Positions 49,090-57,856 of a stretch of 64,000 nucleotides of DNA are shown here, one piece after another. Position 1 is the first letter of the stretch. Every line of letters starts with the position of its first letter. The stretch is from Palsa-506 sp963836355. Lineage in GTDB: Bacteria; Actinomycetota; Actinomycetes; Streptosporangiales; Streptosporangiaceae. Both the position numbers and the translations under genes were made by a program. The notes below the pieces were generated by a model, which did not search any database, was not told the DNA's origin, and saw only the letters and a list, made by a program, of their open reading frames with translations. The stretch is taken from NCBI GenBank assembly GCA_963836355.1, contig CAWIJO010000006.1, forward strand, positions 124,001 to 188,000. The letters run 5' to 3'.

Positions 49090-50937
49090 GTGAGGCCGTT
49101 CGACCCGCGGCTGCTGCGGTACGCTAGCGCCGCGCGCGGCTATCTGCTGCTGACCGTCGGGCTAGGGCTGGCAGGCACCGGGCTGATCCTGGCGCAGGCC
49201 GGCCTGCTTGCCCGCGCGCTGGCGACCGCGGCGTCCGGCACCGGCCTCGCGGCGCTGTCCGGGACGCTGATCGCGCTGCTCGCGGTGCTCGCGGCCAGGG
49301 CCGGCGCCAGCTACGGCGGCGAGGTCTCGGCGCTGCGTGCGGCCGCGACCATAAAGTCGCAGCTGCGACGGCGGCTGACCGCGCACGTGCTGCGGCTCGG
49401 CCCGGGCTGGCTGGGCGGGCAGCAGACCGGGGAGATCACTACCCTGGCCACCAGGGGCCTCGACGGTCTCGACGCCTACTTCGCCCGCTACCTGCCGCAG
49501 CTGGTGCTCGGCTGCCTGGTGCCGATCGCGGTGCTGATCCGGGTCGGGCTCGCCGACTGGCTGTCCGCGGTGATAATCGCGGTGACCCTGCCGCTGATCC
49601 CGCTGTTCGCCGTCCTCGTCGGTCTGCACACCAAGGCGCAGACGAGACGGCAGTGGATGCTGCTCGGCCGCCTGGGCGGCCACTTCCTGGACGTCGTCGA
49701 AGGCCTGCCGACGCTCAAGGTGTTCGGCCGGGCCGGCCCACAGGCGGAGGTGATCGCCAGGGTAACCGACGCGCACCGCCGCGCCACGATGAGCACGCTG
49801 CGGGTCGCGTTCTTGTCCTCGCTAGTCCTCGAGCTCGCCGCCACGCTGGCGACCGCGCTGGTCGCCGTGGAGGTCGGGCTGCGGCTGCTGGCCGGGCACC
49901 TTGACTACCAGACGGCGCTGCTGGTGCTGCTGCTGACCCCCGAGGCGTACCTGCCGCTGCGGGCCGTCGGCGCGCAGTTCCATGCGAGCGTCGAGGGCGC
50001 CACCGCCGCCGAGCGGGCATTCGGCATCCTGGCTACCCCGGTGCCCGGCGCCCGCGCGCAGCCGCCGGCCCCCGCACCGCCGCCGGCCCCCGCACCGCCC
50101 CCGGCGCCCGCACCGCCGCCAGCGCCCGCACCGCCGCCAGCGCCCGCACCGCCGCCATCCCGGCCGGCCCGGACAGTCCGGCCCGCCGCGGCAGTCCGGC
50201 CCGCAAAGACGGCCGACCTGCACCGGGACACGATCACCTGCACCGAGGTGACGCTCAGCTACCCGGGCCGGGACCGGCCTGCGCTGGACCGGGTTTCGAT
50301 GACCGTCCGCCCCGGCGATCACATCATCCTGACCGGCCCGAGCGGGGCCGGAAAGACCTCATTGCTCGCCCTGCTGCTGCGCTTCACTGAGCCGTCCGGC
50401 GGCACGATCAAGGCCGGCCACGCCGGGCTTGCCGCGATACCGGCCGAGGCCTGGCTGGCCCAGGTCGCCTGGGTTCCGCAGCATCCCTACCTGTTCGACG
50501 GCACCGCCCGGGAGAATATCGCGCTCGGCCAGCCAGCGGCCAGCCTGGAGTCCGTCGCGCGCGCCGCCGGGCTGGCCGGCGCCGCCGGGTTCATCGAGGC
50601 GCTTCCGGACGGCTACGACACCCGGCTCGGTGAGCGGGCGCTGCGGCTGTCCGCGGGCCAGCGGCAGCAGATCGCGCTGGCCCGTGCCTTCCTGCGAGAC
50701 GCGCCGCTGCTGCTGCTCGACGAGCCGACGGCGCACCTCGACCCGGTCAGCGCGGGCCAGGTCCGCAGGTCGATGGAGACCCTGCTGGCCGGCCGCACTG
50801 TCATCCAGGTCACCCATCGCAGCGAACTGGCGTCCGGGACCGGCCGGGTGCTGGTGCTTGACCGCGGCAGGCTCACCCGGCCGACCGCCGCCGATCTGGC
50901 GGCGGGCCGGGCCGAGGCCTTGACGGTGACACCGTGA
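49090..50937 (+). CDS. cydD: ABC exporter subunit CydD
   Basis: A 615-residue half-transporter. The N-terminal membrane domain (about 20-310) has six helices, with GLHTKAQTRRQWMLLGRLGG and VVEGLPTLKVFGRAGPQAEV. The C-terminal ATPase has Walker A GPSGAGKTS, signature LSAGQRQQIALARAF and Walker B LLLLDEPTAHLDP. CydDC exports cysteine/glutathione and is needed for cytochrome bd assembly. A Pro/Ala linker (about 320-355, PPAPAPPPAPAP), coded by 18-bp repeats at about 50064-50158, separates the two domains and is unusual. GTG 49090 overlaps the preceding stop. Its usual partners cydAB are missing. Confidence 0.92.
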   Translation: MRPFDPRLLRYASAARGYLLLTVGLGLAGTGLILAQAGLLARALATAASGTGLAALSGTLIALLAVLAARAGASYGGEVSALRAAATIKSQLRRRLTAHVLRLGPGWLGGQQTGEITTLATRGLDGLDAYFARYLPQLVLGCLVPIAVLIRVGLADWLSAVIIAVTLPLIPLFAVLVGLHTKAQTRRQWMLLGRLGGHFLDVVEGLPTLKVFGRAGPQAEVIARVTDAHRRATMSTLRVAFLSSLVLELAATLATALVAVEVGLRLLAGHLDYQTALLVLLLTPEAYLPLRAVGAQFHASVEGATAAERAFGILATPVPGARAQPPAPAPPPAPAPPPAPAPPPAPAPPPAPAPPPSRPARTVRPAAAVRPAKTADLHRDTITCTEVTLSYPGRDRPALDRVSMTVRPGDHIILTGPSGAGKTSLLALLLRFTEPSGGTIKAGHAGLAAIPAEAWLAQVAWVPQHPYLFDGTARENIALGQPAASLESVARAAGLAGAAGFIEALPDGYDTRLGERALRLSAGQRQQIALARAFLRDAPLLLLDEPTAHLDPVSAGQVRRSMETLLAGRTVIQVTHRSELASGTGRVLVLDRGRLTRPTAADLAAGRAEALTVTP

Positions 50938-52787
50938 CCGCGGCGCGGGCGGCTGGCTCGCCGGCGGCAGCCGGGACCAGCCCGGCGGCACCCGGCCCGG
51001 CCGCGGGCCCCGCGGCCGGGCCGGGTGAACCGCTGCTGCGGCTGTTGCGGCTGGCGCGGCCGATGCGCGGCAGGCTGGTGCTCGCGGTGACGGCGGGCGC
51101 CGCAGCGACCGGCTGCGGAGTCGCCCTGCTTGCCGTGTCCGGCTTCTTGCTCGCCCGGGCCTCGCTGCACCCGAACATCGTCGCGATCTCGGTCGCGGTG
51201 GTCGCGGTCCGCGCCCTCGGGCTCGGCCGGGGCGTGTTCCGGTACACCGAACGGCTGGCATCGCACGACGTCGCCTTCCGGGTGCTCGCCGACGTCCGGG
51301 TCTCGATCTACCGGCGGCTCGCCCGGCTCGCGCCAGCTGGCCTGGGCGCCTTCAGGTCCGGTGACCTGCTCGCCCGGCTGGTCTGCGACGTCGATGCCAC
51401 CCAGGACCTGTTCATCCGCGGCATCGCGCCGCCGCTGACGGCCGCCCTGGTCGGCGCCGGCGCGACGAGCGCGGGCCTGCTGCTGTTCGCCCCGGCCGGA
51501 CTGGTGCTGGGCGGCGGGCTGCTGCTGGCCGGGACGGTAGCCCCGTGGCTGGCCGCCCGCGGCGCCCGCCAGGCTGCGCTGCGCACCGCCCCGGCCCGCG
51601 GCGAGCTTGGCACCTCCATTACCGACCTGCTAGCCGGCGCCGCCGACCTGCACGCGTTCGGCGCCACCGATGCCGCCCTGGCCCGGGCCAGCGCCGCGGA
51701 CGAGGAGCTGACCAGGCTCGCCCGGCGCTCGGCCTCGGCGTCCGGCCTGGGCACCGGGCTGACCGCCGCGGCAGCCGGGCTGACCCTGTGGCTGGTCCTG
51801 CTGGCCGGCGTCGCCGCGGCCGGCTCCGGTGCGCTGACCAGGGTCCCGCTCGCGGTGGTCACGCTGACCGCGCTCGCCGCGTTCGAGGCGGTCACCATGC
51901 TCCCGGCGGCGGCGATCCAGCTCGGCCAGTCCCGGGCCAGCGCCGGCCGGATCGCCGAGGTCCTGGACGCCGCGGACCCGGTCAGCGAGCCAGCCGAGGC
52001 ACGGCCGCTGCCCGCCGGGCCATATGCCATCAGCCTGCGCGGCGCGCAGGTCCGCTACCAGCCGGACGGGCGGCCGGCTATCGACGGAATCGACCTGGAC
52101 CTGCCGCCAGGGCGGCGGATCGCGCTGGTCGGCCCCACCGGGGCGGGGAAGTCTACGGTGGCCGCCGTGCTGCTGCGGTTCTGCGACCTGACGGCCGGCG
52201 CCGGCACGCTGAACGGTCACGACCTGGCCGGCTACGCGCCCGACGACATCCGCACGGTGATCGGCGGCTGCCCGCAGGATCCGCACATATTCGACGCCAC
52301 CATCAGGGAGAATCTGCTGCTCGCCAGGCCCGGCGCAACCGCTGCGCAGCTGGCCGTAGCGGCGGCCAGCGCCCGGCTGCTGCCGTGGATCCAGTCGCTG
52401 CCGGAGGGCTGGGAGACCCCGGCCGGCGCGCACGGGGTAGCCATGTCCGGCGGAGAGCGGCAGCGCCTCGCCCTGGCCCGCGCGCTGCTCGCGAATCCTG
52501 CCGTGCTGATACTCGACGAGCCGACCGCGCATCTCGATCCGGCCACCCGCCAGGCGCTGGCCGCTGACCTGCTCGCCGCGACCAGCGGCCGGGCAACCCT
52601 GCTGATCACCCACGACCTGGACGGACTCGACCAGGTTGACGAGATCGTGGTACTAGACTGCGGCAAGGTGATCGAGCGCGGCAGCCACCAGCAGCTGATC
52701 GCGGCGGGCGGGCAGTATCAGCGGATGTGGACGGCAGATCGCGACCGCATCCCGGTGGCCGGGGCCGGTGCCCGGCTGCGAGGATGA
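50934..52787 (+). CDS. cydC: ABC exporter subunit CydC
   Basis: A 617-residue half-transporter that pairs with CydD. The N-terminus is Ala/Gly/Pro-rich, then the membrane domain follows from about residue 40 (LVLAVTAGAAATGCGVALLA, LGLGRGVFRYTERLASHDVA). The ATPase has Walker A GPTGAGKST, signature MSGGERQRLALARAL, Walker B VLILDEPTAHLDP and H-loop LLITHDLDGLD. GTG 50934 overlaps the cydD TGA by 4 bases (GTGA), so translation is coupled. No lesion was seen. The AcuC-like gene follows after 4 bases. Confidence 0.93.
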   Translation: MTAARAAGSPAAAGTSPAAPGPAAGPAAGPGEPLLRLLRLARPMRGRLVLAVTAGAAATGCGVALLAVSGFLLARASLHPNIVAISVAVVAVRALGLGRGVFRYTERLASHDVAFRVLADVRVSIYRRLARLAPAGLGAFRSGDLLARLVCDVDATQDLFIRGIAPPLTAALVGAGATSAGLLLFAPAGLVLGGGLLLAGTVAPWLAARGARQAALRTAPARGELGTSITDLLAGAADLHAFGATDAALARASAADEELTRLARRSASASGLGTGLTAAAAGLTLWLVLLAGVAAAGSGALTRVPLAVVTLTALAAFEAVTMLPAAAIQLGQSRASAGRIAEVLDAADPVSEPAEARPLPAGPYAISLRGAQVRYQPDGRPAIDGIDLDLPPGRRIALVGPTGAGKSTVAAVLLRFCDLTAGAGTLNGHDLAGYAPDDIRTVIGGCPQDPHIFDATIRENLLLARPGATAAQLAVAAASARLLPWIQSLPEGWETPAGAHGVAMSGGERQRLALARALLANPAVLILDEPTAHLDPATRQALAADLLAATSGRATLLITHDLDGLDQVDEIVVLDCGKVIERGSHQQLIAAGGQYQRMWTADRDRIPVAGAGARLRG

Positions 52788-52791
52788 GTGC

Positions 52792-53976
52792 ATGCCCTGC
52801 ACCCTGCACGTCGCATGGGACGACCGGCTGGCCGCCTACGACTTCGGGTTCGGCCATCCGCTAGCGCCGGTCCGGGTCGAGCTGACGATGGCACTGGCCC
52901 GCGCTTTCGGCCTGTTCGACCAGGCCGGGGTGACGGTGAGCCGCCCGGCGCCAGCCTCCGACGCCGAACTTGAGCTCGTGCACGACCCGCACTACATCGC
53001 GGCCGTCCGCCGGGCAGGCCGGGATGTGCCGGACGCCACGCTGCTCAGCTTCGGCCTCGGCACCGAGGACGATCCCGTATTCGCCGGCATGCACGAGGCA
53101 TCGGCGCTGGTGGCCGGCGCGACCCTGGCAGCAGCGCGGGCGGTCTGGGCCGGCCAGGCGGCGCACGGCGCGAGCATCGCGGGCGGGCTGCACCATGCGA
53201 TGCGCGCGAACGCCAGCGGTTTCTGCGTGTACAACGACCCGGCGATCGCGATCGCCTGGCTGCTCGATGCCGGTGCGAAGCGGATCGCCTACGTTGACAT
53301 CGACGTGCACCACGGGGACGGCGTGCAAGCGGCCTTCTACGACGATCCGCGGGTGCTGACGATCAGCCTGCACGAGAGCCCGGCGACGCTGTTCCCCGGT
53401 ACCGGCCGGCCGTCCGAAACCGGCGGCAACGGGGCGGGCGGGTACGCGGTCAACGTGGCACTGCCCGCCGGGACCAGGGACGCCGGCTGGCTGCGTGCCT
53501 TCCACGCGGTGGTGCCGCCGCTGCTGCGGGTGTTCCGGCCGGAGATCCTGGTTAGCCAGCACGGCTGCGATACCCACTGGCTCGACCCGCTGGCCAACCT
53601 GGAACTTTCTGTCGACGCGCAGCGCGCGGCGCACGCCGCTATTCACCTGCTCGCGCACGAGGTGGCCGACGGGCGCTGGCTGCTTACCGGCGGCGGCGGC
53701 TACGAGCTACTCCAGGTCGTGCCGAGAACCTGGACGCATCTGCTCGCGGAGGCAGCCGGCTACCCGATCGATCCGGCCGCGCTCATCCCGGTCAGCTGGC
53801 GGGAATACGCGGCGGCGCGCACCGGCCGCCGGGCACCCGAGCGGATGACCGACGAGTCCAGGACGCAGTACAGCACCTTCGAATCCGGCTACGATCCGGC
53901 CGACCCGGTGGACCAGGCCATCATGGCCACCCGGATGGCGGTCTTCCCCGAGCACGGGCTGATGCCGCACCACTAG
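52792..53976 (+). CDS. Histone deacetylase-family protein (AcuC-like)
   Basis: A 394-residue zinc hydrolase of the arginase/deacetylase fold. Zn ligands and catalytic His are in YVDIDVHHGDGVQAAFYDDP; the His pair HH lies in GGLHHAMRANASGFCVYNDP; the active-site Tyr is in LLTGGGGYELL. AcuC removes acetyl groups from acetyl-CoA synthetase in Bacillus, switching acetate use on; the same role here is inferred. ATG 52792 with AGGA 7 bases upstream is preferred over GTG 52768. It lies 4 bases after cydC and is probably co-transcribed with cydDC, an unusual combination that again points to acetate metabolism. Confidence 0.9.
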   Translation: MPCTLHVAWDDRLAAYDFGFGHPLAPVRVELTMALARAFGLFDQAGVTVSRPAPASDAELELVHDPHYIAAVRRAGRDVPDATLLSFGLGTEDDPVFAGMHEASALVAGATLAAARAVWAGQAAHGASIAGGLHHAMRANASGFCVYNDPAIAIAWLLDAGAKRIAYVDIDVHHGDGVQAAFYDDPRVLTISLHESPATLFPGTGRPSETGGNGAGGYAVNVALPAGTRDAGWLRAFHAVVPPLLRVFRPEILVSQHGCDTHWLDPLANLELSVDAQRAAHAAIHLLAHEVADGRWLLTGGGGYELLQVVPRTWTHLLAEAAGYPIDPAALIPVSWREYAAARTGRRAPERMTDESRTQYSTFESGYDPADPVDQAIMATRMAVFPEHGLMPHH

Positions 53977-54192
53977 CCGGGCGTCATGGCTGACCCGGCG
54001 CGGCGCGAAGTTTGAGCAGCACCCGCCGCGAGCGACACCGGTCAAGTCAACGGGCAATTACCAGCTCAGCCACACGGCGGATGCTGCACCTTCAGGCTCG
54101 CGGTAACGGCGCCGCGGCGACAGAGGACTCTGGCCCTGGCAACGCGGACATTGGTCACGGGCCAGGCGGGGCCAACGCCCCGGGCCATCCGG

Positions 54193-55528
54193 CTAGCTGG
54201 CCGGCAGGTGCCAGGCAAACCGGGTGCCGCCGGGGATCTCCGCGATGTCGATATGAGCACCGAACTTGCTGGCCATCGCGCGCAGGATGGCGTAGTCAGC
54301 CCCGTTCCCGCCAGCCCCGTTTCCGTCAGCCCCGTTCCCGTCAGCGCCGCCGGACAGCGGCCCACCGCCGTCGGGGGACGGCACAAGCGCGATTCCCTCG
54401 ATGGTAAGGCGCACGCCATCGCCAGCCACGACGCCGACCCGGGCCGGCCGGGCCTGTTCGCCGATCACCACCAGCGCAGCGCGCAGCAACTCCAGCAACT
54501 GCTGCCCGGTCCCGGCCGGGATGGCACCGTCCACCGGCCCGCTGAAGGTGATCTCGGGCTCGCGGCCGACTGCGGCGGCCAGCTCGCCGCATAGATCCAG
54601 GATGCCCTGCCGGAGGCCGCCTCCGTGGCCGGTCTCCCGGAGGCCGAAGATTGACTGCCGGATCAGCCGCATCGCCTCGTCAAGATCACGGATGGCGGAC
54701 TCGATCCGGCTTGCCACGCTGCCTTTCGCCGTCATGGACCCGGCCGCCTGCAGCGAAATGCCCGCCGCGAACAGCCGCTTGATGACCAGATCCTGCAGAT
54801 CACTGGCGATGCGGTCCCGGTCAGCGAGGACGGTCAGCTCGCGCAGCCGGGCTCTCCAGCTGGGCGCTTTCCTGCTGCGACCGCCGGATCCGGTCGCGCA
54901 GGCCGTGCGTCGCGATGGAGATCAGCGCGCCGACTGCGATCCAGAGCAGCACGCGGCGGGCGATCACCGAGTCGGCCGCTGCGACCGGGGTGAGCGAGAC
55001 GACCACCCCGACCGCCACGATCGCGGCGACGATGCAGGCAGATTCCCACCGGCGGTGGAAGAGCGCCGTCCATACCAGCGGGATCAAGATGACGATGCCC
55101 ACGCCCGAGCTGGGGCCAGCGGCCAGGATGAGCGCAAGCACCGAGCCGGTGTAGCAGAGCGGGACGAGCACCGACACCCAGCCCGGCAGCCGTGCCCAGG
55201 GCAGCAGGAATGCCGCGGCAGTTGCCGCGAGCAGGCCAATGCTGACGAGCGCCGCCGGAACTGACCGGGTGCCGCCGGGCAGCGCAAGGCTCGCCTCGGC
55301 GGCCAGGGCCACGACCGCGAAAGGCAGCGCCCGGGTTCGCAAATGCGGCCCGGCGAAGGGCGCGCGGCCGGTCTCGGCGCCGCCGCCGGTGACTCCGCCG
55401 GCGGTGGATCCGCCGGCGGCGGCACCCGCACCGCTCACGCCGGGACTGGCCACCAGGCGGCTAGCGCGGGCCCGGCCCGCGGCGGTTGCGCCGGCCTGCC
55501 GGGATTTTGCGGCGGCCCCTGACGTCAT
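54193..55528 (-). pseudogene. DosS/NarL-type sensor histidine kinase, frameshifted, lacking the phosphoacceptor His
   Basis: The N-terminal part (55528 leftward) has about six hydrophobic helices (LPFAVVALAAEASLALPGG, ALVSIGLLAATAAAFLLPWA, GIVILIPLVWTALF). One extra base in the G-run at 54849-54851 breaks the frame after QQESAQLES. Without it the protein continues RLRELTVLADRDRIASDLQD, LVIKRLFAAGISLQAAGS, a HisKA_3 dimerisation helix. At the site normally DLHD the codon is CAG, giving DLQD. The ATPase also lacks a clear N-box Asn (AALVVIGEQAR) and contains Gly-Ala-Asp-Gly-Asn repeats (54299-54346). About 444 residues if repaired. Even then it would not autophosphorylate normally. Confidence 0.82.
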
Positions 55529-55767
55529 ATGGTGGTGTCTTTCGCTACCCGGAACAGGAATTGCCGCCTCAGTCAGCAAGGGCGCAGGGGCCGGACACCC
55601 TTGGCGGCTTCAGCCGATTCTCGCACCCGGTGTCCGGCACGTCCATACTGGCCGGCCAAGCAGGCGGGACTTTCAGCAGGATGCCTGGCCGACGCGCGCG
55701 GGCCGCTGACCGCGTCGCGAGGCGCGGACCGCTGCCTGGCCAAGGAGCGCGGTCCGCTGACCGCGGC

Positions 55768-57549
55768 TCACCGTTGGTGAATGTAGGTACCTGGAGCGGG
55801 CTGCAGCGGCGGGAATTTCGCGCTGCCCAGCGTACGCGGGCGCTGCTTCATGCCGCCGCTGCGGTCCGCGAGCCAGGTCGTGTAATCAGTCCACCAGGTG
55901 CCCTGTACCGTCTCGGCTGCCGCCAGCCACTCCTGCGGGTCGGGCGGGTTGGACGGCCCGATCCGGTAGGTCGACTTCGAGCTCGACGGCGGGTTCACCA
56001 TCGAGGCGATGTGCCCGCTGGTGGACAACACGAACCGGGGGTTGCCGCCGAGCAGTTGGGTGTTGCGATAGGCCGACGGCCAGGGCACGATATGGTCCGC
56101 GATGCCGGCCACGATATAGCCGTCCACGCCGATTGTGGAAAGATCGACGCGGGAACCGAGCATGACGGCTTCGCCCGGCTTGGTCAGCGCGTTGGCGAGG
56201 CCAATCTCGACGAAATTACGGTGCAGTCCCGCAGGCATCCTCGTGGTGTCGGCGTTCCAGAACAGGATGTCGAACGCGGGCGGCGGCTTGCCCTGCAGGT
56301 AATTGTTGACCCAGTAGTTCCAGATCAGGTCATCGGGTCGGAGCCAGGCGAACACCTCTGCGAGCGACCGCCCGTCCATGTAACCCTTGGTGCGGGAGGC
56401 GAGCTTGGATGCCGCAGCAGTGCCCTCGTTCATCAGCGCGATTGCAGCGCCGGCCTTGGACTGATCCAGCACCGTCACCGCCAGGCACAGGCTGGCGACC
56501 TGGTCGAGTTGCCCGGTCGCGCTCAGGTGCGAGCAGACCATCGCCGAGAGGATGCCGCCGGCGCACAGCCCGCAGATGTCGACCTTCGGCGCCTTGGTGA
56601 TGCTGCGTACCGTGGCGAGCGCATCCACGACCGCACCGCCGTAGGTGTTCAGATCCCAGTCTCTGTGCTCCTTGCCGGGATTGCGCCAGGACATTATGAA
56701 TACCTGATAGCCCTGCGCGACAAAGAACTCGATCATGCTGCGGCCGGGCGCAAGGTCCGTAACGTAGTACTTGTTGATCATCGGGGGGACCATGAGCAAA
56801 GGGAAGCTGTGCACGGTTGGCGTGGTCGGCTCGTACTGGATGAGCTCGAAAACGTCGGTGCGGAGCACCACAGCACCCGGCGTCACCGCGATATCCTTAC
56901 CTACCTCGAACGCGTCGGGCGCCACCATCGTCGGGATGTGCGGGGCGCTTGACATATCCGAGACCAGGGCACGGACGCCCCGGACGGCGCTCATGCCGCC
57001 GGTGTCGATGAGCGCCTTCCAGGCGACCGGGCTGATCAGCGCGTAGTTGCTCGGCGCGGATGCGGCGACGAGATTGGTCACCAGGAACTGCATGCGCTCG
57101 TTGTCCCGCCAGTCCAGCTCGGCCTCGGCCAGCAGTCCCTCGGCGGCCTGCCCGATCGCCAGGTATGCCTGCACGGCTCGTTTGAGCAGCGGGTTCTCGC
57201 TCCACGCAGGATCGGCGAACCGGCGATCGCGGCGCGGCGCCTCGATCGCCGAGGCACCAACCGCGATCTTCCCGAGTTCCCCGGCCAGCGCCCCGACCCG
57301 CCGGGTCACGGTCCCGGGACGCCGGGCCAGCTGGATCGCGTAGCGCACGACGCTGGAGTCCGGCTGGAACCTGCGCAGCGCGCTGAGCCCGCCCTGTGGC
57401 AGCAGCAAATCCAGCGGTTCGGCTGCCGCGGTGACGTCGGGCTCGGCCGGTGCACCAGCCTGGCTGGCCGACTTGGCGGTCTTCGGAGGCTCCGCTGGAG
57501 CCGCAGCTCGCGGCTGGCCATCTTGCCGATCGCGCTCGTTTACAGACAT
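55768..57549 (-). CDS. Second class I polyhydroxyalkanoate synthase
   Basis: A 593-residue PHA synthase with nucleophile Cys329 in DICGLCAGGILSAM. Asp and His candidates are in GIADHIVPWPSAYRN and STSGHIASMVNPPSS. It has a 40-residue Ala/Pro/Glu N-terminal extension, and class I landmarks NPLLKRAVQAYLAIGQAAEG and LVAASAPSNYALISPVAWKA. It differs clearly from the phaC at 44.6-46.3 kb, so it is a separate lineage, not a recent duplicate. It directly follows fixX by 19 bases in the same direction, giving a fixABCX-phaC transcript. Substrate range may be longer 3-hydroxyacyl-CoA, since a PhaJ-like gene lies upstream. Confidence 0.94.
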   Translation of the reverse strand: MSVNERDRQDGQPRAAAPAEPPKTAKSASQAGAPAEPDVTAAAEPLDLLLPQGGLSALRRFQPDSSVVRYAIQLARRPGTVTRRVGALAGELGKIAVGASAIEAPRRDRRFADPAWSENPLLKRAVQAYLAIGQAAEGLLAEAELDWRDNERMQFLVTNLVAASAPSNYALISPVAWKALIDTGGMSAVRGVRALVSDMSSAPHIPTMVAPDAFEVGKDIAVTPGAVVLRTDVFELIQYEPTTPTVHSFPLLMVPPMINKYYVTDLAPGRSMIEFFVAQGYQVFIMSWRNPGKEHRDWDLNTYGGAVVDALATVRSITKAPKVDICGLCAGGILSAMVCSHLSATGQLDQVASLCLAVTVLDQSKAGAAIALMNEGTAAASKLASRTKGYMDGRSLAEVFAWLRPDDLIWNYWVNNYLQGKPPPAFDILFWNADTTRMPAGLHRNFVEIGLANALTKPGEAVMLGSRVDLSTIGVDGYIVAGIADHIVPWPSAYRNTQLLGGNPRFVLSTSGHIASMVNPPSSSKSTYRIGPSNPPDPQEWLAAAETVQGTWWTDYTTWLADRSGGMKQRPRTLGSAKFPPLQPAPGTYIHQR

Positions 57550-57568
57550 TGTGCTATCCCTTCACTCG

Positions 57569-57856
57569 CTACCCTTCGCGGAACTGGACACCGAATCCGC
57601 CGCGCGGATAGTGCCATTTCAAGGCACCAGGGGCAGCGACGGCGAGGCAGGTTCCGCACTCAAGACAGGCGGCGTACTCCACGGAGATGGTCCCGTCCGG
57701 TTCCTCGGCGTACACGTGCGCCGGGCAGCAGGCGACGATGGCCTTCCCGGTTCCGGTGGCCTTGGCGATCTCCTGGTTGACTTCGATGTGGCTCTCTTGC
57801 TCATCAAGGTTGAATCGGTTCTTCGTGAGCCGTTCCGGTATAGAAAGTGGTTTCAT
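57569..57856 (-). CDS. fixX: FixX-type ferredoxin
   Basis: A 95-residue ferredoxin-like protein with Cys residues in VACCPAHVY and ACLECGTCLAVAAPGAL, arranged as in FixX/ETF-QO ferredoxin domains binding one [4Fe-4S] cluster. It starts ERLTKNRFNLDEQESHIEVN and ends GGFGVQFREG. It is the electron partner of FixC in the membrane-associated FixABCX complex. ATG 57856 overlaps the fixC stop by 4 bases (ATGA). Confidence 0.92.
   Translation of the reverse strand: MKPLSIPERLTKNRFNLDEQESHIEVNQEIAKATGTGKAIVACCPAHVYAEEPDGTISVEYAACLECGTCLAVAAPGALKWHYPRGGFGVQFREG

Noticed and set aside
47081..49093. A 670-codon rightward open frame
   Set aside because: It is mostly the antisense of the thiolase and phaB genes. 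Only its end reads real sequence, the shifted part of the cydA remnant.
55666..55679. GGGACTTTCAGCAG as a further DosR-like box
   Set aside because: Only the left half matches, there is no right half-site, and it lies downstream of phaC rather than in a clear promoter.
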